DNA of 6,233 bases from CAZSIA01 sp045126355 (GTDB lineage Bacteria; Bacillota_I; Bacilli_A; Acholeplasmatales; Anaeroplasmataceae). The notes below the pieces were generated by a model. That model had not been told where the DNA came from. It made no database searches and saw nothing but the letters and a program-made list of their open reading frames with translations. Where the stretch lies: the NCBI GenBank assembly GCA_045126355.1, contig JBGVOE010000003.1, positions 1 through 6,233 of the forward strand, written 5' to 3'. This document shows, one piece after another, positions 5,747 through 6,233 of this stretch (its first letter is position 1; every line of letters begins with the position of its first letter). Made by a program: the position numbers and the translations under genes.

Positions 5747-6233
5747 TTATTTTATCCTCTCTATTAAAATTTTATTCAACCAACGTCTCTCTTTTGGTAA
5801 GACTACTGCCTCATAAATATTTAGACCTATAAAAGCAGCAACAATTGCTAGTAAGCCGATTGTGAAGAAATTTAAATAAGGCATTCCTTCAAATGGCGGG
5901 TATAACATATACATTGCATTTACACTTTCTATATCGAAAATATAAAATAAACTATTAACCAAAAGACCATCAATTGTAAATATTAAAAGCCCAAATAAAA
6001 TACTTTTCATCGTTCTTCTAACTTCTATTTTTGCATATTTAAATACGAATAAATATATAGTTCCAAAGATCATAACCGTGTGACTAATCAATCCTTTAAA
6101 GATATCGTAGTCAAAAAAATCAGGATTATTAAGAAAATTTATATTAAATAAAACTCCAGCTAATCCACATATCGTTCCACCAATAAATGTAAACTCTGCT
6201 AGATACTTATAAATATTTGAATCTTTCTTTTTC
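5747..6233 (-). CDS. Second YwaF/TMEM164-like membrane protein, C-terminal 161 residues (5' end outside window)
   Basis: The frame is open from the right edge to the TAA at 5747-5749, giving 161 visible residues. A TTG at 6089-6091 could be read as a start, but the 47 codons before it carry a family-like membrane segment (EFTFIGGTICGLAGVLFNI), so the true start lies beyond the window. There are about four hydrophobic segments and a basic tail (KERRWLNKILIERIK, cytoplasmic). LISHTVMIFGTIYLF aligns with LYHGLMIAYGVFSI of the downstream gene, keeping the conserved His. The later NSLFYIF and NAMYMLYPPFEG align with NHLYSG and NWFFVKHDPL. The two proteins are thus diverged tandem paralogs of the same family. 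The N-terminal half with the expected Cys motif is not visible. The gene ends one base before the next start, so they form an operon. Confidence 0.75.
   Translation of the reverse strand, partial: KKKDSNIYKYLAEFTFIGGTICGLAGVLFNINFLNNPDFFDYDIFKGLISHTVMIFGTIYLFVFKYAKIEVRRTMKSILFGLLIFTIDGLLVNSLFYIFDIESVNAMYMLYPPFEGMPYLNFFTIGLLAIVAAFIGLNIYEAVVLPKERRWLNKILIERIK
5756..5761 (-). promoter_or_regulatory. Ribosome binding site inside the upstream gene, supporting the GTG start at 5745
   Basis: GAGAGG on the minus strand lies within the last codons of the upstream membrane-protein gene, ten bases before the GTG. The junction reads TAATGTG: the upstream stop TAA overlaps an ATG that is in the wrong frame (it would give a short peptide of about 25 residues), while the GTG two bases later opens the long frame. 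Translation is probably coupled to termination of the upstream gene. Confidence 0.6.

Noticed and set aside
5747..6091. Complete small 114-residue membrane protein starting at TTG 6091
   Set aside because: The frame stays open for 47 more codons to the window edge and those codons encode a further family-like membrane segment, so this is the tail of a larger gene, not a small protein.

Overview
This is an AT-rich stretch from what looks like a low-GC Gram-positive bacterium (Firmicutes/Bacillota; a gut-type Erysipelotrichia, RF39-like or clostridial lineage would fit, but the exact group cannot be read from this window). Supporting signs are AGGA-type ribosome binding sites, strong use of A/T-ending codons, a typical Gram-positive signal peptide without a lipobox, and a cysteine/histidine repeat type I associate with surface proteins of gut Firmicutes. 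Tryptophan is encoded by TGG, all visible stops are TAA, and no in-frame TGA was met, so the standard code applies and a Mycoplasma-like code is unlikely.

All real genes lie on the minus strand. Reading in the direction of transcription (right to left): positions 6233-4924 hold two adjacent genes for multi-pass membrane proteins of the YwaF/TMEM164 type. The first is cut off by the right edge. The second starts with GTG one base after the first one's stop codon, so the pair is very probably one translationally coupled transcript. It closes with an intrinsic terminator at 4870-4913. Positions 4650-4869 are a non-coding, extremely AT-rich spacer with a promoter and two AT-only palindromes.

Positions 4649-1 are a single uninterrupted reading frame that runs off the left edge: at least 1549 residues of a secreted or cell-surface protein. 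I translated the whole frame codon by codon and found no stop or frameshift. Its layout is: signal peptide (1-31); an unrecognised beta-rich N-terminal part (about 32-249); an Ig-like domain (about 250-363); a mixed/helical module with a calcium-loop-like motif (about 365-494); an MBG-type Ig-like domain (about 540-632); a helical module (about 650-736); two more MBG-type domains (about 738-834 and 835-930); another mixed module with helices (about 931-1056); then a C-terminal array of about 40-residue Cys/His repeats (about 1077-1549) that is still going at the window edge. The C-terminal anchor, if any, is outside the window.

The membrane-protein pair and the giant surface protein are separated by a terminator and a promoter, so no functional link is implied. 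The most interesting content is the Cys/His repeat array, whose regular C-x9-C-x2-C-x(12-15)-H spacing suggests a chain of metal-binding or disulfide-bonded modules outside the cell, and the pair of diverged YwaF-like paralogs.
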